This document shows, piece by piece, positions 23,701 to 38,800 of a stretch of 64,000 nt of DNA. The notes beneath the pieces were generated by a model that saw only the letters and a program-made list of their open reading frames with translations, had not been told where the DNA came from and searched no databases. The position numbers and the translations under genes are program-made. Within the stretch, counting starts at the first letter, position 1. Every line of letters begins with the position of its first letter. This stretch comes from Paramecium tetraurelia (taxonomy: Eukaryota > Ciliophora > Oligohymenophorea > Peniculida > Parameciidae), in assembly GCF_000165425.1 (NCBI RefSeq), contig NW_001799178.1, positions 470,935-534,934 of the forward strand, read 5' to 3'.

Positions 23701-26700
23701 AACATTTAAACATTAAGGGGCTGGTTCTCTTAATACTAACTTTTCTTAATTAGATATAACATCCAAGTATTGAATTCCTGCCATAATATAATTTTGATTG
23801 AAATAGTAATCGATTGCTTTAATGGTTTAAAATTAATTTAAATATCTTTGCAATTAGGTCTGATATTGAACAATCACGAGAATATAGTCCTAGTTCTTTC
23901 TTAGTGTATTTATGAGATTCAACCTTTCAAATGAACTTATAGATGATTACTTTTCAGACGTTTATTTCAATTTCCTTTTCAATACTATACATTATTCAAT
24001 TTCTGATAGATTCTCTAATTTCACATTCAAACTTAATTGTCTAAACATTACTCTGATTTATGCACTGCACCTTTTTAACCCATCAATCAATTAAGATATC
24101 TCATTTTCGAAATCTTTTCTGACTGCAAACAAAGCACAAATCTTAAAGTAATAAATTAGTAAAGTATCCAAAACCTTTTTGATTTCATTCGATCTCAAAA
24201 TGTAATGACTAAGGTTTTTAGAAAACGAATTTACAAAAAATGGTAACAATTCTTAGGTAGTTTCATATTGAGTGATTCTTAGGTATTCTTCTACTTCTTT
24301 TATTAGAATTAAGCATTTATCGAATTACTTGATTCTAAGGTGGAAATTGATTTGATGCTTCATATTTTCCATGTAGATTTGATAAGATTGCTCTTTTTAA
24401 GCATATGCTAATTAAAAGTCAATCTCCCAAAAAGATTTCTGATCCAACATCATGTCAAGAATTTGGATCGGAGTTTTGTCAGCATGAATGATTTCGATTA
24501 AGAAGTATTTTAAGGGATGATCTAAATTCTACAACGCTTGCTCAAAATCTTCTATTGGCTATAGATAGATCATTTCAATAACAACTTAAACTAATTGCCA
24601 TACTTAATTGTTGTCCTAATTGACTGAATTCAAAATCATGTATTCATTTTGAATAAGTATATAATTGTAAATCGACAAATTCATTATATGATGTTTGGTC
24701 ATTATCTTTAAATTAGCAAATATAAATTGTCTCAACTCATCCAATGTGTAATATAAGGCGTATTTCTTTCTGAATTACAATACTTAATATAAACTCTTAC
24801 ACTCTGAGCATTGATATAATGATATGCAATACCCTTTGATAAAAAAGTCGTCAATTTAATCAAGTATATTCAATTATTTAATATAGTTCTAACTCTCCCC
24901 AAGATACACTCCCAATCCATCATTATGATATTGCTGAAATTGCAATTACTAACCATGTCTAACTTAAAAAAACTACATTAGATATTCTTTATCCTCCACG
25001 CTAACTATCCAAAGTATGTCATGCAAGTGTTTCTTCATTTTTATATTGGGAATCTAATTTATTTCATCAAGAAAATATTGCATTGCATATTCTTCAACTT
25101 TTAAGGAATGCTGTTCAAATATATAAGTGTCCTTAGCTTTATCAATGACTTACTTATAAACTTCTGATTTCAAAGACTCTAGATAATAGGTTTTTTAAAT
25201 TGTTCTACTGCTTGTAGATGAGAATACAAATTGCTTTTTTTACCTAGATAAAATTATCAATTATAATATACTCGTATTCTAATTTGTTGAATAAATCAAT
25301 AAATTGAGTGAAATTGTATCTCTGAATGCATGAATACTAAACAATAGTTCCAAATTTCTTATGAATGTCTGATTCAAATTGAATTTCCTCTAACTTTTTA
25401 CTAGCCTCATAGTACTCTAACGCATATTAAATAGATTGCTTCCTTAGAGTTTATTTTCTAAATCCTCTAAAAAACAAACCTTTGTATCTAAATATTTATA
25501 CTTTTCTACAGTTTAACCAAGATCTCTTCTCAATAAAGTTCTGATATTTATAAACTAATTCATTGTATTCTTTGACTTCTTCAGATGTGAGAGTATTACC
25601 AAATTATTGAAATTGTTTTCTAAATTTGAGCATAGCCTAATTTCTATAGTATTCGTGTTGTTTGTCAAAACTCTTTTTCAAAATTAAATACCTCTTGTAA
25701 TCCAAATTATGAAATAAATGGGATTTCCTTTAAATATAACTTTGAGCAATAAATAATCTATAATCGGTCCAAAACATATTATAATTAGAGAGAAGATTCA
25801 ATCTAAAGAAAAATCTCCAAATTTTGGTTCTGACTTGAATGAGTTACTTTTCCCCCTTTGAAGAAGATTGAATTCTAAAAGCCCAATGAATGGATCTATT
25901 TGAGTAGTATTTGAACAGGAAATCATAATTCAATTTCTAGACTTATTTTATTTTTTTCATGCTATCCTTTATTTTCGATTTCATATTTCTTCGAGTGTAT
26001 GTCTCTTGTTTTACAAACTCATTGACAGGGACAATTATTTAGTTACTTGATTAGTCAAACGAATCTGCCTATATTTTCTTTTGAGTATTTTAATTGGTCG
26101 TAAGAAATTGCTGCTGCTATTACGACTTATTCTTAAGATTTAATTGATTCATCTTGAAATTAAACATTTCTTCTTCATATACTAATCTCTTAGAAATTTA
26201 TTTACTATTCTTAGTGTAATAGTCAGCAATTTCATCTTCAGAACTAATCGTTTCGAAACGTTCATATTTACGATAGATAGATGATCCAAACACTTTAAAA
26301 AGTGGACATCTTTACAATTTGTATTTGTTATCTTGCTGGGACAATCTGTTTAATTTTGATTTGCTTTAAATATTGCTTTTAAATATATATTGGCTTCTTT
26401 TCACAATTTGATCCAATATGATAGGAGAATTACCGAATATGGAATTAGTAAGGTATTTAATAAAAAAGTTATAAAACAACAGTGCTAAAAATAGAATGAT
26501 GACTTGATCTTTCATTGTTTCGTAATAATACATGCAAATCAACCCTGTATTACTTAGGAGTGTCATATAATTAATCAACTAAAAAAAGTCATCCCAAATC
26601 CCTAAAGAACCATCTCCTTTTGGCCAAGGTCTTTGAGAAATGTAGAGTAGTCGTAATTTAGATATCTACACTTGTAAGATAGTCCAAATCCAAAATAAGG

Positions 26701-29700
26701 TTACGCTAAATGGAAATAAACAACCGAATATATTTATTAAAGTTAATTACAAAAAAAAGTCCATGTGCTCATCTATGTTTCCATATTTTTCAACACTTTT
26801 TTAAAAAGGAATTCTTTGTTCTTAAATTTCAATAAAATCACACAAGCTTTGCTGGTTGTTTGGGTATAACTTTTAAGGGTTCTTCACCATATCGTTTTGG
26901 AATGTCATTAGGAATTTAATCACTTACATCAAAAACATCAACATCATCGTAGTCCCAAAATAATACTCAACATTATGTCTACAATTTTCTTCCTTGCAAT
27001 ACAACTGCAAAGGGGAATTCAGAAAACTAACCATCAACAATGGGACAACCTGAGAGGAACAATGTAATGTGTATTTTTTTATGATATAACTAGTTTCATA
27101 TTGATAAGAAGTCTAGAAATTCTCGAAATCTGTTAAAATAGTAGCAATTTGTTCATAAAACGAACTGATTAATAATTAAATGACATAATTGAGTGAAGCT
27201 GTCACTATGATCTCAAAATATTAAAAGTAATTTCCTAAATCTATGAATTCTGACTTTAGATACAAATTAAAGAAGTATAATCCAATTATTCTTCCAATAT
27301 CAGATCCAATCAGAAATATTAAGATGAAAATAGATATAACCAATCTCTGAATGAATTTCGAGTGTATAACTCCAATTGAATTCAATTCATCACTCTCAAT
27401 TGACCTTACATTTTATCCTTTAAATGAACTACGTATAATGCTCTCTTTAACATTTCTATTTTATCCAAACTTGAGATTAAAAGTTAACTACTATTAATGC
27501 CAGCAGTCTGTTTAAAAGGAATTCCAATGGACTATTAAAATGGAAAAAACCGATACGGTTGCTGTGTATACTTCATTATTGTAGTTCTATGATATGTACA
27601 TTAACACACTAAATAACAGTCCTAAGGCTGCCATAGGAGTTGAAAATTTAATGAAGTAAGAAGTAAATTCAAAGTACAATCCTATCTTCTCCCCAAAATA
27701 GGAACAAATGTTATCAGTTGGTATAATCCATGGATGTAAATAATCCAGATTCCATTCACTTGCAATATCAAAAGGCTTTTTCTTATAGTTATGCTTTTCT
27801 TCACTTACTGCTTTTTAGATACTTTTACATTGGCCAAACAACTCATATTGATCATGCAAACTGAATAGTTGTTTGACAAACTATAAATTGATTAAAGTAT
27901 TTAAATTAATTGTTTGAGTAATAACGGAAGATGCTAATTTCAATCTTTCATTATTTGGAAACAATGTAATTTAGTTTTATTCATTTTTAATGTATCTGCA
28001 CCATTTAAGTTTGTATTTGGCAATGTTCTTTAAGGATTCCCCAATGAAATTAATTTTAAAAGGCACATATAATTCAAAAGGTTTTTAATGGTACCTATCC
28101 CAAATTGTTTTTATATAGTGTTGAGAACAATTGGCAACCTTAAGAGCCTCTTGAAATATGTTCAAATAATTATGAGCTAATTATTGCTATTTGATCAATT
28201 TGATGGATTTTAATTTTGGTAGATCAGCTATCAAAGGAACATTGTACGAGAGATCTATTAATTCTCTTACTTTTTCATACATTTCACTTATTTTGTCAGA
28301 GGCGTCGTCGCTTAAATCAGTAAATTAATTAATCTATTCTTTTCTATTAGTTCTAATTCCATATAGTTGTTCAACTGTCTTTTATCCATCTACACATAGA
28401 GCAATGTCACTATCTATTTGATGCTTACTTCTTTCAATCTATATATGCTTATTTAAATGAACCAAATATTTATAATATGCTGTCCACTCCTCATCCGTTG
28501 GCCCATCCTAATCTCCATATAAATCAGACTTTCCATATTCAAATAACTCAATATTTAAACCACTTTGGCCTACTTCTCTAGCCAATCTTTTGAAATTAAT
28601 CTATCTTATTTAATCAATGATCAGGGGTCGTAAGTATTCTAAATAAGGAGAATTATCATATTCATCTGGTCTCCAGAGTCTGCCATTCAATCTTAAAGGA
28701 CGATACTATTTGTCCACAGGTTCTAAAGACAGAAGATCTGTGAAACAAAAGCTTAATTTCTTTGGCAATGCGAAATTTTCAGCAGCAATTTCGAGCATCT
28801 TTTCTGTCATATACAAACAAAGATAGATGGTTTATCCATCTTTGGATATAAACGATTTCACATTGAATCCTTTTCTAGATAGTTAAATTATCAAAGCATT
28901 TCTGATGAGAGTCAAAATATCTTGGGTTTCATTTCTTGTTCGAAACCAAGATTAACCTTATCTTTTGAGGTATTCTCCTTAACTGTAGGCCTTCTTTTAA
29001 ACGTATTCCAATTTATGCATGTCAATTTATAAACAATCAGTGATATTATGTAAACTGCCTGCATAATGTGAGATGTTATCTTTTAAATAATTTCTAAACT
29101 TTTTCACTAATTTACTCATTGGATCTTCTTTTTTATAAACAGGGAAATCGGATGTTCTATTCAACTAATTGACGATGTTCTCCACAAGAATTAGGGAATT
29201 GGGACTTCTATCTGGGGATTTTTGAAATAATTATTACGAAGTTCCAAATTATACCAAAGTATTTCTTTGTTATTGTTGATTTGAGTCTATATTTCTTGTT
29301 TTTAATTCAAATAACGAATATATTTTGCGATCAGCGAGGTGAGTGAAGGCATTTTCCAAAGCCTTTATAAATAGTTTATCATAAATTGACTTATCATCTA
29401 TCTAAAGAGACTTTACAATTTATTCAAAAATTTCAAATTGCTTTATACTGTAATCGTATTCATCTGGAATCAAATCTGGGTTGGGAAGACTTTGAAATTC
29501 ATAAATAAAATTACATTATACCTTATGACTGCTTCTGGTAAATCAAATTCCATTATTGTATTTTCATCTATTTATGGAATATTGTTGAGAGCATAAAATC
29601 GTTTTTCATCTGCACGCCCAATATCTTGACCCAGAAGCATTTTCAAGTAGATTTCGTATATCTTGACATAATCTTCTATTTAATCTAGTTTTTTTTATCT

Positions 29701-29775
29701 TCTAGTTTTTTGTGTTATTTCTGGAATCAGTTATTGAAAACACTAAATTGAGAGTTTGGAGGTAAAAGCATGCAT
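20783..29775 (-). CDS. Giant anoctamin (TMEM16) protein with ~1,800-residue C-terminal extension (~2,954 aa)
   Basis: Anoctamins are Ca2+-activated Cl- channels and/or lipid scramblases. ATG 29775 (MHAFTSKLSIQ). After about 640 soluble residues the TMEM16 core follows: YFGEKIGLYFEF, FSTPMAALGLLFSVLMYI, VFSILIVHWNSFQTDCW, the TM6 region near 27230, EHMDFFLQLTLINIFGCLFP (TM7/TM8), QRPWPKGDGSLGIWDDFF and INYMTLLSNTGLICMYY, ending with FYNFFIKYLTNSIFG near residue 1115. The same frame continues to TGA 20783-20785. Compared from memory with the family motif EYMEM...FPLAP...NNIIEIRLDA, the TM7 acids are kept (E, D) but the TM8 Glu and Asp read Gln and Ser, so part of the Ca2+ site may be lost. Introns of 32, 22, 29, 23 and 22 nt give exactly 2,955 codons. 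The extension is helical and charged, without a domain I recognise. Confidence 0.8.
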
Positions 29776-30250
29776 TTTGCTTTATCTACTTTATCTTTAA
29801 TTCATGAGAATATAAAAATTCAACTTAAGAATTTTATTATTAGAATTATAAACTTTCCAGCAATGAATCTTCAATTTCTTTAAAAAGAGTATATTAATTT
29901 AAATTAAATTAAATCGTAACACGAATTGTATATATTAACATTATATTAAAGTACATCAATTTGATTAATATTAACTTCAAATTCAGAATTTAACCATAAC
30001 ATTATAGATTTAATGCCAACAAACACCAACATTTCATTGAAATTTAGCGACTCCTCCTCGATGATTGAAATGTTAAAATCTTTAAAAATTGAATTAATAA
30101 ATCAAGTTTAATTAGAGAATTAATAAGACAAGAAATTAATATTATTATAAAACTAATACAAATTAATTTATTTATAGAAATTTACTGATTTGATTATTGA
30201 TAGGATTTAAAATCAAGTTAGGAAGAACTAGCGATATATATTAATAAGAA
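29776..30250. other. Intergenic stretch between anoctamin and CDPK genes
   Basis: About 475 A+T-rich bases between the start of the anoctamin gene (minus) and the 3' end of the kinase gene (minus). The only notable content is the weak plus-strand ORF listed at 30013. The rest looks non-coding and must include the anoctamin promoter. Confidence 0.4.
30013..30250 (+). CDS. Possible small coiled-coil protein, 3' end unresolved
   Basis: From ATG 30013 a plus-strand frame reads MPTNTNISLKFSDSSSM and then a regular helical stretch (KSLKIELINQVQLENQQDKK). It stays open into the 3' end of the kinase gene on the other strand, so the stop or a last intron is not located; the end given is only the kinase boundary. 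Composition looks more protein-like than neighbouring spacer, but there is no family match. Confidence 0.3.
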
Positions 30251-32149
<1,899 letters not shown>

Positions 32150-32639
32150 TTCCAATTAATTTTAATAAGAAAGTTAATTATTTATAAATTCAACATATGT
32201 CAAATCAGTATCATGTAATAATTAGAAATTCAAATCTTTATATCGATTTTCCAAAAGCATTCCTTATATTCTCATTGCAAATTTAAGAATTCGATTAGTC
32301 TCTCTCAATCTCAATCAAAAGATTTCTTAATTTAAGAAACAATCCAACGACTTGTACTATTAGAACCACAATTTAACATCATTTTATTAGATAAATTGGC
32401 TTAGATCTGAAATGCAAGTGAGAGTTATTGTGTAATAATTCAAAATACTTTGTTTATAAAATATATTATTGAACTGATTATTTATGCAAGTCTATTCCTT
32501 CAAATTGAGGTATCTATGCATTAAGTCTATTGCATATATCTATTTTGGAAGCAATGAAAATCACGTTTAGTTAACTTTAATTTTGATTGTTTTTAATTTT
32601 GGAAATTTTATTAATTTCTTAGAAATTATATAAATAATT
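32150..32639. other. Intergenic stretch between divergent genes
   Basis: About 490 A+T-rich bases separating the divergent starts of the kinase gene (minus, 32149) and the next gene (plus, 32640). Holds the weak ORF listed at 32197; otherwise nothing recognised. Both promoters must lie here. Confidence 0.4.
32197..32421 (+). CDS. Possible small hypothetical protein (74 aa)
   Basis: ATG 32197 to TGA 32419-32421 without introns. Reads MSNQYHVIIRNSNLYIDFPK, then a helical, Ser/Arg-containing stretch (SLSISIKRFLNLRNNP). Its composition is balanced, but a 74-codon TGA-free frame is not rare here and no family is recognised. Confidence 0.25.
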
Positions 32640-33419
32640 ATGCAAAAAGCTATTAACACAGGGGATTAAGATTATAACATCGTTAAGGCTGACAACCATC
32701 ATGATTCTGATGAGGAATTATAAGGGAGGCAGGAGAAGAGTTCAAAGTTAGTTATTGAGGACGATGAAGAATTGAAAGAGGTTCCCCAAAATCAATCGAA
32801 CAATACTAATATCAAACAAGAAGTCTAATCATAAAAATAAGTTCAAAAGTAATAAGAAATCTAATAGTCAACTAATGAATAACCAAAAAAGGTTGTAGCT
32901 TAAGTTTACCCGAAATTCATTAATTTTGATTATTAAGACATTAATATTAAATTCAAGCCAGAATGGAAAGATAAAAGGAAAATCCCTGAACCCAATAAAA
33001 TTGAAAAGAAATCCATGATAGAAATTAAAGAGCCTATTTTATACACTTTGAATAAGCAAAAAACAAAGCATGGAAGATCAATTTTCACTTCTTTATTTTC
33101 TACAGATTATAGATACATCTACCTCACTGATGGATACATGTACATTTTGCAATTGAAGAATGAAAAGATGTTCGTAAAGAGTGTGAACTCTTTGTAGAGA
33201 TTATTTAAAATAATTCTTAAGGGAGATTAAATTTAATTATGCTTTATCAATGCCAACCTAGATAAAACTAAACCACCTAATGTATGTATTTCTATTCTTA
33301 TATAAAATTAGATAAAATCATATGAATTCTTAAAGGGTAAAGAGTAAAAAGAGAAACTCTTGATGAGGATGAGAGGAGAGATTAATAAATTAGGGTATGA
33401 TTTTGATTTAATGAAATGA
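32640..33419 (+). CDS. Hypothetical protein with acidic/Gln-rich N-terminus and compact beta-rich core (249 aa)
   Basis: ATG 32640, one 30-nt intron near 33280, TGA 33417-33419; spliced length exactly 250 codons. The first 90 residues are acidic then Gln-rich (low complexity). From about residue 120 the sequence alternates as in a small beta barrel (KEPILYTLNKQKTKHGRSIF, YRYIYLTDGYMYILQL, LFKIILKGDQIQLCFINA), which could be PH-like. It ends in a basic helix (KLLMRMRGEINKLGYDFDLM). PH-like is only a visual impression. Confidence 0.55.
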
Positions 33420-33483
33420 ATTTTATTGATAAATTTATTTAATTAATTATAATCGTTATTTTTTAAACATTTTCACCTGCTTT

Positions 33484-34284
33484 ATGAAGAAAAGAGAAAG
33501 TATTTCTGAACCTCCTCTAGATAAATTGGAACAAATAAGATAGAAGTTTTCAAAATAATTAATCAAAGTAAAATCCAAAGGTTTTGTGACATGTAGCATT
33601 GGAAAATCAATATAAAATGATGCTGGATCAAGAATTTCATATGGGAAAAGTTCCTTCCTGGAAAAACTCTAATCAATCAATTCATTTGAAGACGATGAGA
33701 AAACTCTACTAAAATCTATTTAATTTGATGTTCAATTGGCAATTAAAAGATATTAATAAAGAATTGAGTAAATCGGACAGTTGCAAGTCGAAAGAAGTTC
33801 ATTGCGATCCTGCTAATAAGATATTATGCAATACTTTACAACTCCTTAATAGGAAAAAACTGATGCCCATTTGGATTCTTTATTGTCCTCTAAGAGATCT
33901 ACTTGCAAAAGTACTTAATAGAATACAATTATTAATCCTAATTCAAATAAATTGATGCCATTTAATAAAAATGTTTTTGGAAATAAGAATTCAAACAAGA
34001 CCTTCAAAATCATATCTGAGAAATAGAATAAAGTAAAGTAGAATAAAAAATCAAGCAATTAATCTCTTACCGAAATAAGCATGCATAAAAAGAAGCAATC
34101 TAAAGATGGAACTCTTAGTTAAAAATCTGTTTCAACTCGCTAGCCAAGTGTAAAGGAAATAGCAATTAATTTAGAATAAAGAAGATCTACTGGAATGATA
34201 TTACGAAATCAATCAAGATAATCAAGAAATTCTATTAATTCCTTTGATAACAAGTAACCTGCTAAAAAACTTTAGGTATTTTGA
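33484..34284 (+). CDS. Basic Ser/Lys/Asn-rich hypothetical protein (266 aa)
   Basis: ATG 33484 to TGA 34282-34284, intronless, exactly 267 codons. N-terminal part is helical (EPPLDKLEQIRQKFSKQL, then FDVQLAIKRYQQRIEQIGQL); the C-terminal half is basic and Ser/Asn-rich with many RxxS/KxxS-type sites (RRSTGM, RQSRNSINSF) that could be phosphorylated. No recognised domain. It starts 64 nt after the previous gene in the same direction. Confidence 0.55.
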
Positions 34285-34707
34285 ATACAGTTTAAATGTT
34301 TGCTTTTTAATTGAATTTATATCAAATATTATTAAACGAATAATTTTCGGTTTTCAATAACGAAATAGATTAATATTATTGAAGATCAATTTATAAAAAG
34401 AATATGATTCTTAAGATTATTTTAAGTTCAAATTGAATTTCATATTACATCCCATTTAAATAGTAAAGTAATTTTAGAATATTTAAAATCATTATAATAT
34501 CAATTCCATTATTGAAATTTCATCATTCTCAACAACAAAATATGTAAGAATGGCTAAAGATTAAATCAGTGATTATTTCAATTTATGAGCTGAAACCAAC
34601 CTCATACACTTCCTAAACAAACACATAAAAAATGGTCGATCTTAATGTTGAAGAATTATTGATTATATATATTTCATAAATTCAAAACTTATTGTTATTA
34701 TAAAAAT
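34285..34707. other. A+T-rich intergenic stretch
   Basis: About 420 bases with no convincing gene. A short frame from ATG 34633 (MVDLNVEELL) runs into the next gene's first codons in another phase; I could not join it and treat it as spacer. Confidence 0.4.
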
Positions 34708-35765
34708 ATGAATACGCTTCATGAATATTAATTATAAGTGCCTTTAACTAAGCAACACGAAAAAACTAATGAACAGTCAAACCTTGAAGGAAGTCTCACA
34801 TTAAGTAGGGAGAGGTTTATTTAAAAATAAAAGAAATTAGTAATTGATATCTTTTCCCTTAGTAAATTAATACAACCAGATTGATACCTATTACAAGTGA
34901 AAAATTACCCAGATTATCTCAAAGCAGATCTCCAATCTAATAAAAAATGGCCAGAGCGATAACAGAGTATCAAGCACCATCAAAATAATAAGCAATGAAA
35001 TTTTTTAAAGCGAATACAAATACAGAAAATGAAGGAATCATCTATACTGATGATGAAAGAGCAAAATTGAAATTAAGGAGAGAGGAGAAAAAACCAAAAA
35101 CTACCAATTATAAAGCAGGCCTTTATGAAAATACTTAAAATAAAAAATTTGCAGAGTTTGCAGAATAGATCAGAAAACTCAAAGACTAATTGGATTCTTT
35201 ATAGGTATGTTGATGTATATAACCAAGAAATATTTGAACAATTCAAGAAAGTTGTTTTTAGTAGTTAGGAATATTGTTGAAAAAAGAAAAAACCTTAGGA
35301 AAATTCTATTAAAGAATGGGAAAGATGAACTTGTAGAATTGTCTGACATAGAAAAACTTTGCAGTGTAAAAGAATTCGTCAACATCAATGGAGAATAAAA
35401 ACTTATTGATAAACTGAATATCTCCCTATTAGATGACATTATCTATGCTAATGAAGTCTTAGAGAATTTAAAAATTTAGAATGAAATTCTAGATATCAAG
35501 GAAATGGCTGATTAAGTATGTTTTAATGAAAATTATGATTATAATAGAAAAAAATTAAATAAACAGGCTGAACAAGATTTTAAAAATCAATTAAGAGGAA
35601 GATTTGAAGTTATCCTTCACATCTATCGCAATGTCAAGGTACAATTTGCACGAACAAATTGAAACCTTCGAATAGCGATTAGGTCCTCTCTAGTCAATCA
35701 AAAAAAATTTAAAGCAAACCTCTTAAGCTATTACCACTTTTGTAAAATTGTTATGTGATAAGTGA
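34708..35765 (+). CDS. Coiled-coil protein (~326 aa) with one phase break
   Basis: ATG 34708 (MNTLHEYQLQVPLTK), introns of 23, 23 and 32 nt, TGA 35763-35765. After a flexible N-terminus (PRLSQSRSPIQQK) the chain is helical and charged, ending in a strong helical bundle (MSRYNLHEQIETFEQRLG, then TSQAITTFVKLLCDK). The A run at 35548-35554 must gain one base to join the two well-formed parts; with it the spliced length is exactly 327 codons. Without it the protein would stop eight codons past the last intron. The final helices resemble rod-like tethering proteins in style, but no family is assigned. Confidence 0.5.
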
Positions 35766-35840
35766 ATGATTTCTATATTTTTGGATTATCTATTTAATTT
35801 TATAAAAAGCTCTAATATAAATTATTATTTATACTTTACT

Positions 35841-38800
35841 ATGATTCTCGAAGAAGCTGTAATATAAGATATTTCTATTTCTAGCTTGGAGTAGAGGATG
35901 ATTATGTAAGATTGCAAAAGATTGCCGAAGGGATTAAGCAGATTTCATAAAGCTTGAAAACCTAAAAAAATTTCAACAGTCCTTCTCTAATTAAACAATG
36001 TAATTGGAAATTGCTATATAAGTGATTTGCTCATATCCATTTTCAGACGTCACCATTGAGATGCTCTTAGATGAGTGTTTTGAATAGCACAAAAGCGACC
36101 CCAAATTCATTATGGCATTCCATAAGGCATTACAAGAAGTGGCTATTCTTTAAGAATTCAGACAATTTTTAGGCACAAGATCCTTATTCAATAAATAAAA
36201 CCGTCAGCTATCACATAAGTAAGTAAATGAGTATAATTTTTAGCAATAATATTACCTCAATACTTAGAGAGTAACTGAAACAAGGGTCAATCCCTTTTAG
36301 CAGAGAAGTCATAGAAAGATTAATAATTGCAAAACGATTTTCAGTAAAATTTATTATCCCAATATTTACTCTATCCAAAGAGTACAAATTTGATCTGGAA
36401 TAAATGGCATCTATATTTAAACTTTTCCTAATGCATACCAAAAATGAAGAATTCTAACTCCAAATTATTGATATCTACGAAGAATTAAAATTGTCAGTAC
36501 TTAAAGATCTCGAATGGATTGAGGAACACAATTAAGAATTAGAAGATTGTAATTTATTATTTGTAATCTTAGATTTCATATAAAATAAAATTAAAGTCCC
36601 TTAAAAATTAATCTAAAGTAAATTGATGCATATAAAAAATAAAAACAAAAAATTGCTGCACCAACATTTCATTAAGAAATGCAACATGAAGAGTGAAACA
36701 GAAAGTGATTCTTTATCTGTTAGTCCAGAACAACCAAAAATAATAGATTACAAAACTAAGATTTAATAATGGCTTTGTACAAAAGAAACCCCTGTTATTG
36801 ATTTGGATAATTATGTCTATTTTACTAACTCCGAAAATCTAAACTCTCTTCTTTCTTTTATTTTGAATCCATGTAAAATTGATTTAATTGCGGATTGGGT
36901 ATTATTAGAATTCATTATAATAGGAATTGACATTCACAGATCTAGAGGCCACATTCAAAAAGAAACACTTTAAAAATCTTCCCATTAAATTAGATAAATT
37001 GCAAATCATTAGATCATATAAAACTGTCTTATTATTTCAAAACTAAAACAATATTCGTCAAATTGATAAACTATTAACCACCTTTGTTGAAATTTCATGT
37101 ATAGATTTAATCTTAAAATAGTTAGAAGAATATATGATTCCTTAATTAATGATGAAATTAACTTAAACATTAATCACTTAATTAATTTCCTTGAATAATT
37201 GATACTTTTAAATCCATAAAAGAGTGCCTATTAGATCTTAGAATACAATCTATTATTTACCTTCTCACTTTATATTTATAACCATTAAATGACTACCTTC
37301 ATAGGAGACATGTTGAGCTTATGGATAGATAAATTTAAATTTGGTTTTTATTTATAAGAACAAATATGGAAATATTTAGATTATACAAATTGGTTTAACT
37401 TCCTCTTTCAAATTTTATTGAAACAACCTTAAAGAAATGAGTAATGCTATTAGGAATACAAAACATTAAAAATTGTAAAATTTTCAATTATTAATTTAAG
37501 GATGGCATATTGGCTTTTGTTAAATTGTTAAAATAGCCTGAAAAAACCTAATAGACATAGAATGACTTCTAGAATTCTGTCACCAGTCGATAAGAACCGC
37601 TCACTCCGATCGAATTTTCAGAAGAATAGCAAATCTTAAATTCCTCATAGTGGATGTTGGACAATAACTCTACAGCAAATTAAATAATGGAAGATATGAG
37701 TTAGAAAGATATAGACAATCTCAAGTACTTTAGCATTGAGAAGAACAAATCAATTATGACAGAATTATAGGAGTCTTCACCTTTAAGAATTAGAATTTTA
37801 TAATCCTCTTATAATAAGGGATTTTATGGCTAATCATCAGACATAACTAACAAAGCTATCCTCTCTCCAAAGGGGAAGATGAATCATAGTTCAGTTAGTC
37901 TGCCTTCAATAGACAATAAAGCACACAAGAGTGAAAGTGTTGATTCCTAGAATTGCCAAAATTATGCATCAAGATAAAGGAATAAAACTTATATCATATC
38001 ACAAGATGGGTTTTCTACTACAAAGCTTATTTCAATTTATCCAAGAAGAAATATCGATTTATAGTTCACTCACTTTGAAACTGCTTAATCATTCTTTATT
38101 TACAATAAGCATACTTTAAAAAGTTGTACTAGAGTATTTAAAATTTTGAATGACTCTATATTCAACTCTCTTTATTATTAGGATAATTTGGTAAAGGATT
38201 CTTTTTAGAAATAACAATTCTTAAATCTAGCTTAGAGAAATTTCATTAATGAACGAACTATCCTAACGTTATTTCAAATTTATTTATATGGAATTTTCGA
38301 TGAGGAAAGTAAAGTGCTTTAGAAATCGTCAATTGAATGTGGTCTTATAATAAATGAGATTTATAAGAACTCCTTATCATTGCAAGAAAAATCATTAAAT
38401 AATTTACTCAAAAACTGTTTTAGTTAAGTTGCTGATTTTGTGAGTAAGAAATTAATAGAATTAAACAATTTTACATAGCTAACTGACTTTAAATTCAAAT
38501 AATTTTTATTATTTAGCACTTTAGTAAATGGCTTGCAATATTTTGATCTTTATGATCCTAATAGGGATGAGAAGAACATTTATAAGTACTTAAATGAAAC
38601 TGTGATGCATATACTAATAATATGGTTTTTTAATAGTCATTAAAATAACATTTTCTAATCGAACTTTGTTAAGTAATTATGCTTCTTAATAAAAGATTAA
38701 TCGCCATCCTTTTTTCTCGGGCACCTCAATATTAATTGTAGAATCTATTGTTCCATGTTGGTTTATTGACATCACTTTTTAATGGGTATAATACATATAA

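Noticed and set aside
29769-29775. The second ATG in the overlapping ATGCATG at the anoctamin start
   Set aside because: It is out of frame with the long coding sequence; only the first ATG (29775) leads into it.
35537-35765. An Exo70-like gene start (IETFEQRLGPLQSI helices)
   Set aside because: The segment ends at TGA 35763 and joins the preceding gene when one base is added to an A run; no exocyst core follows.
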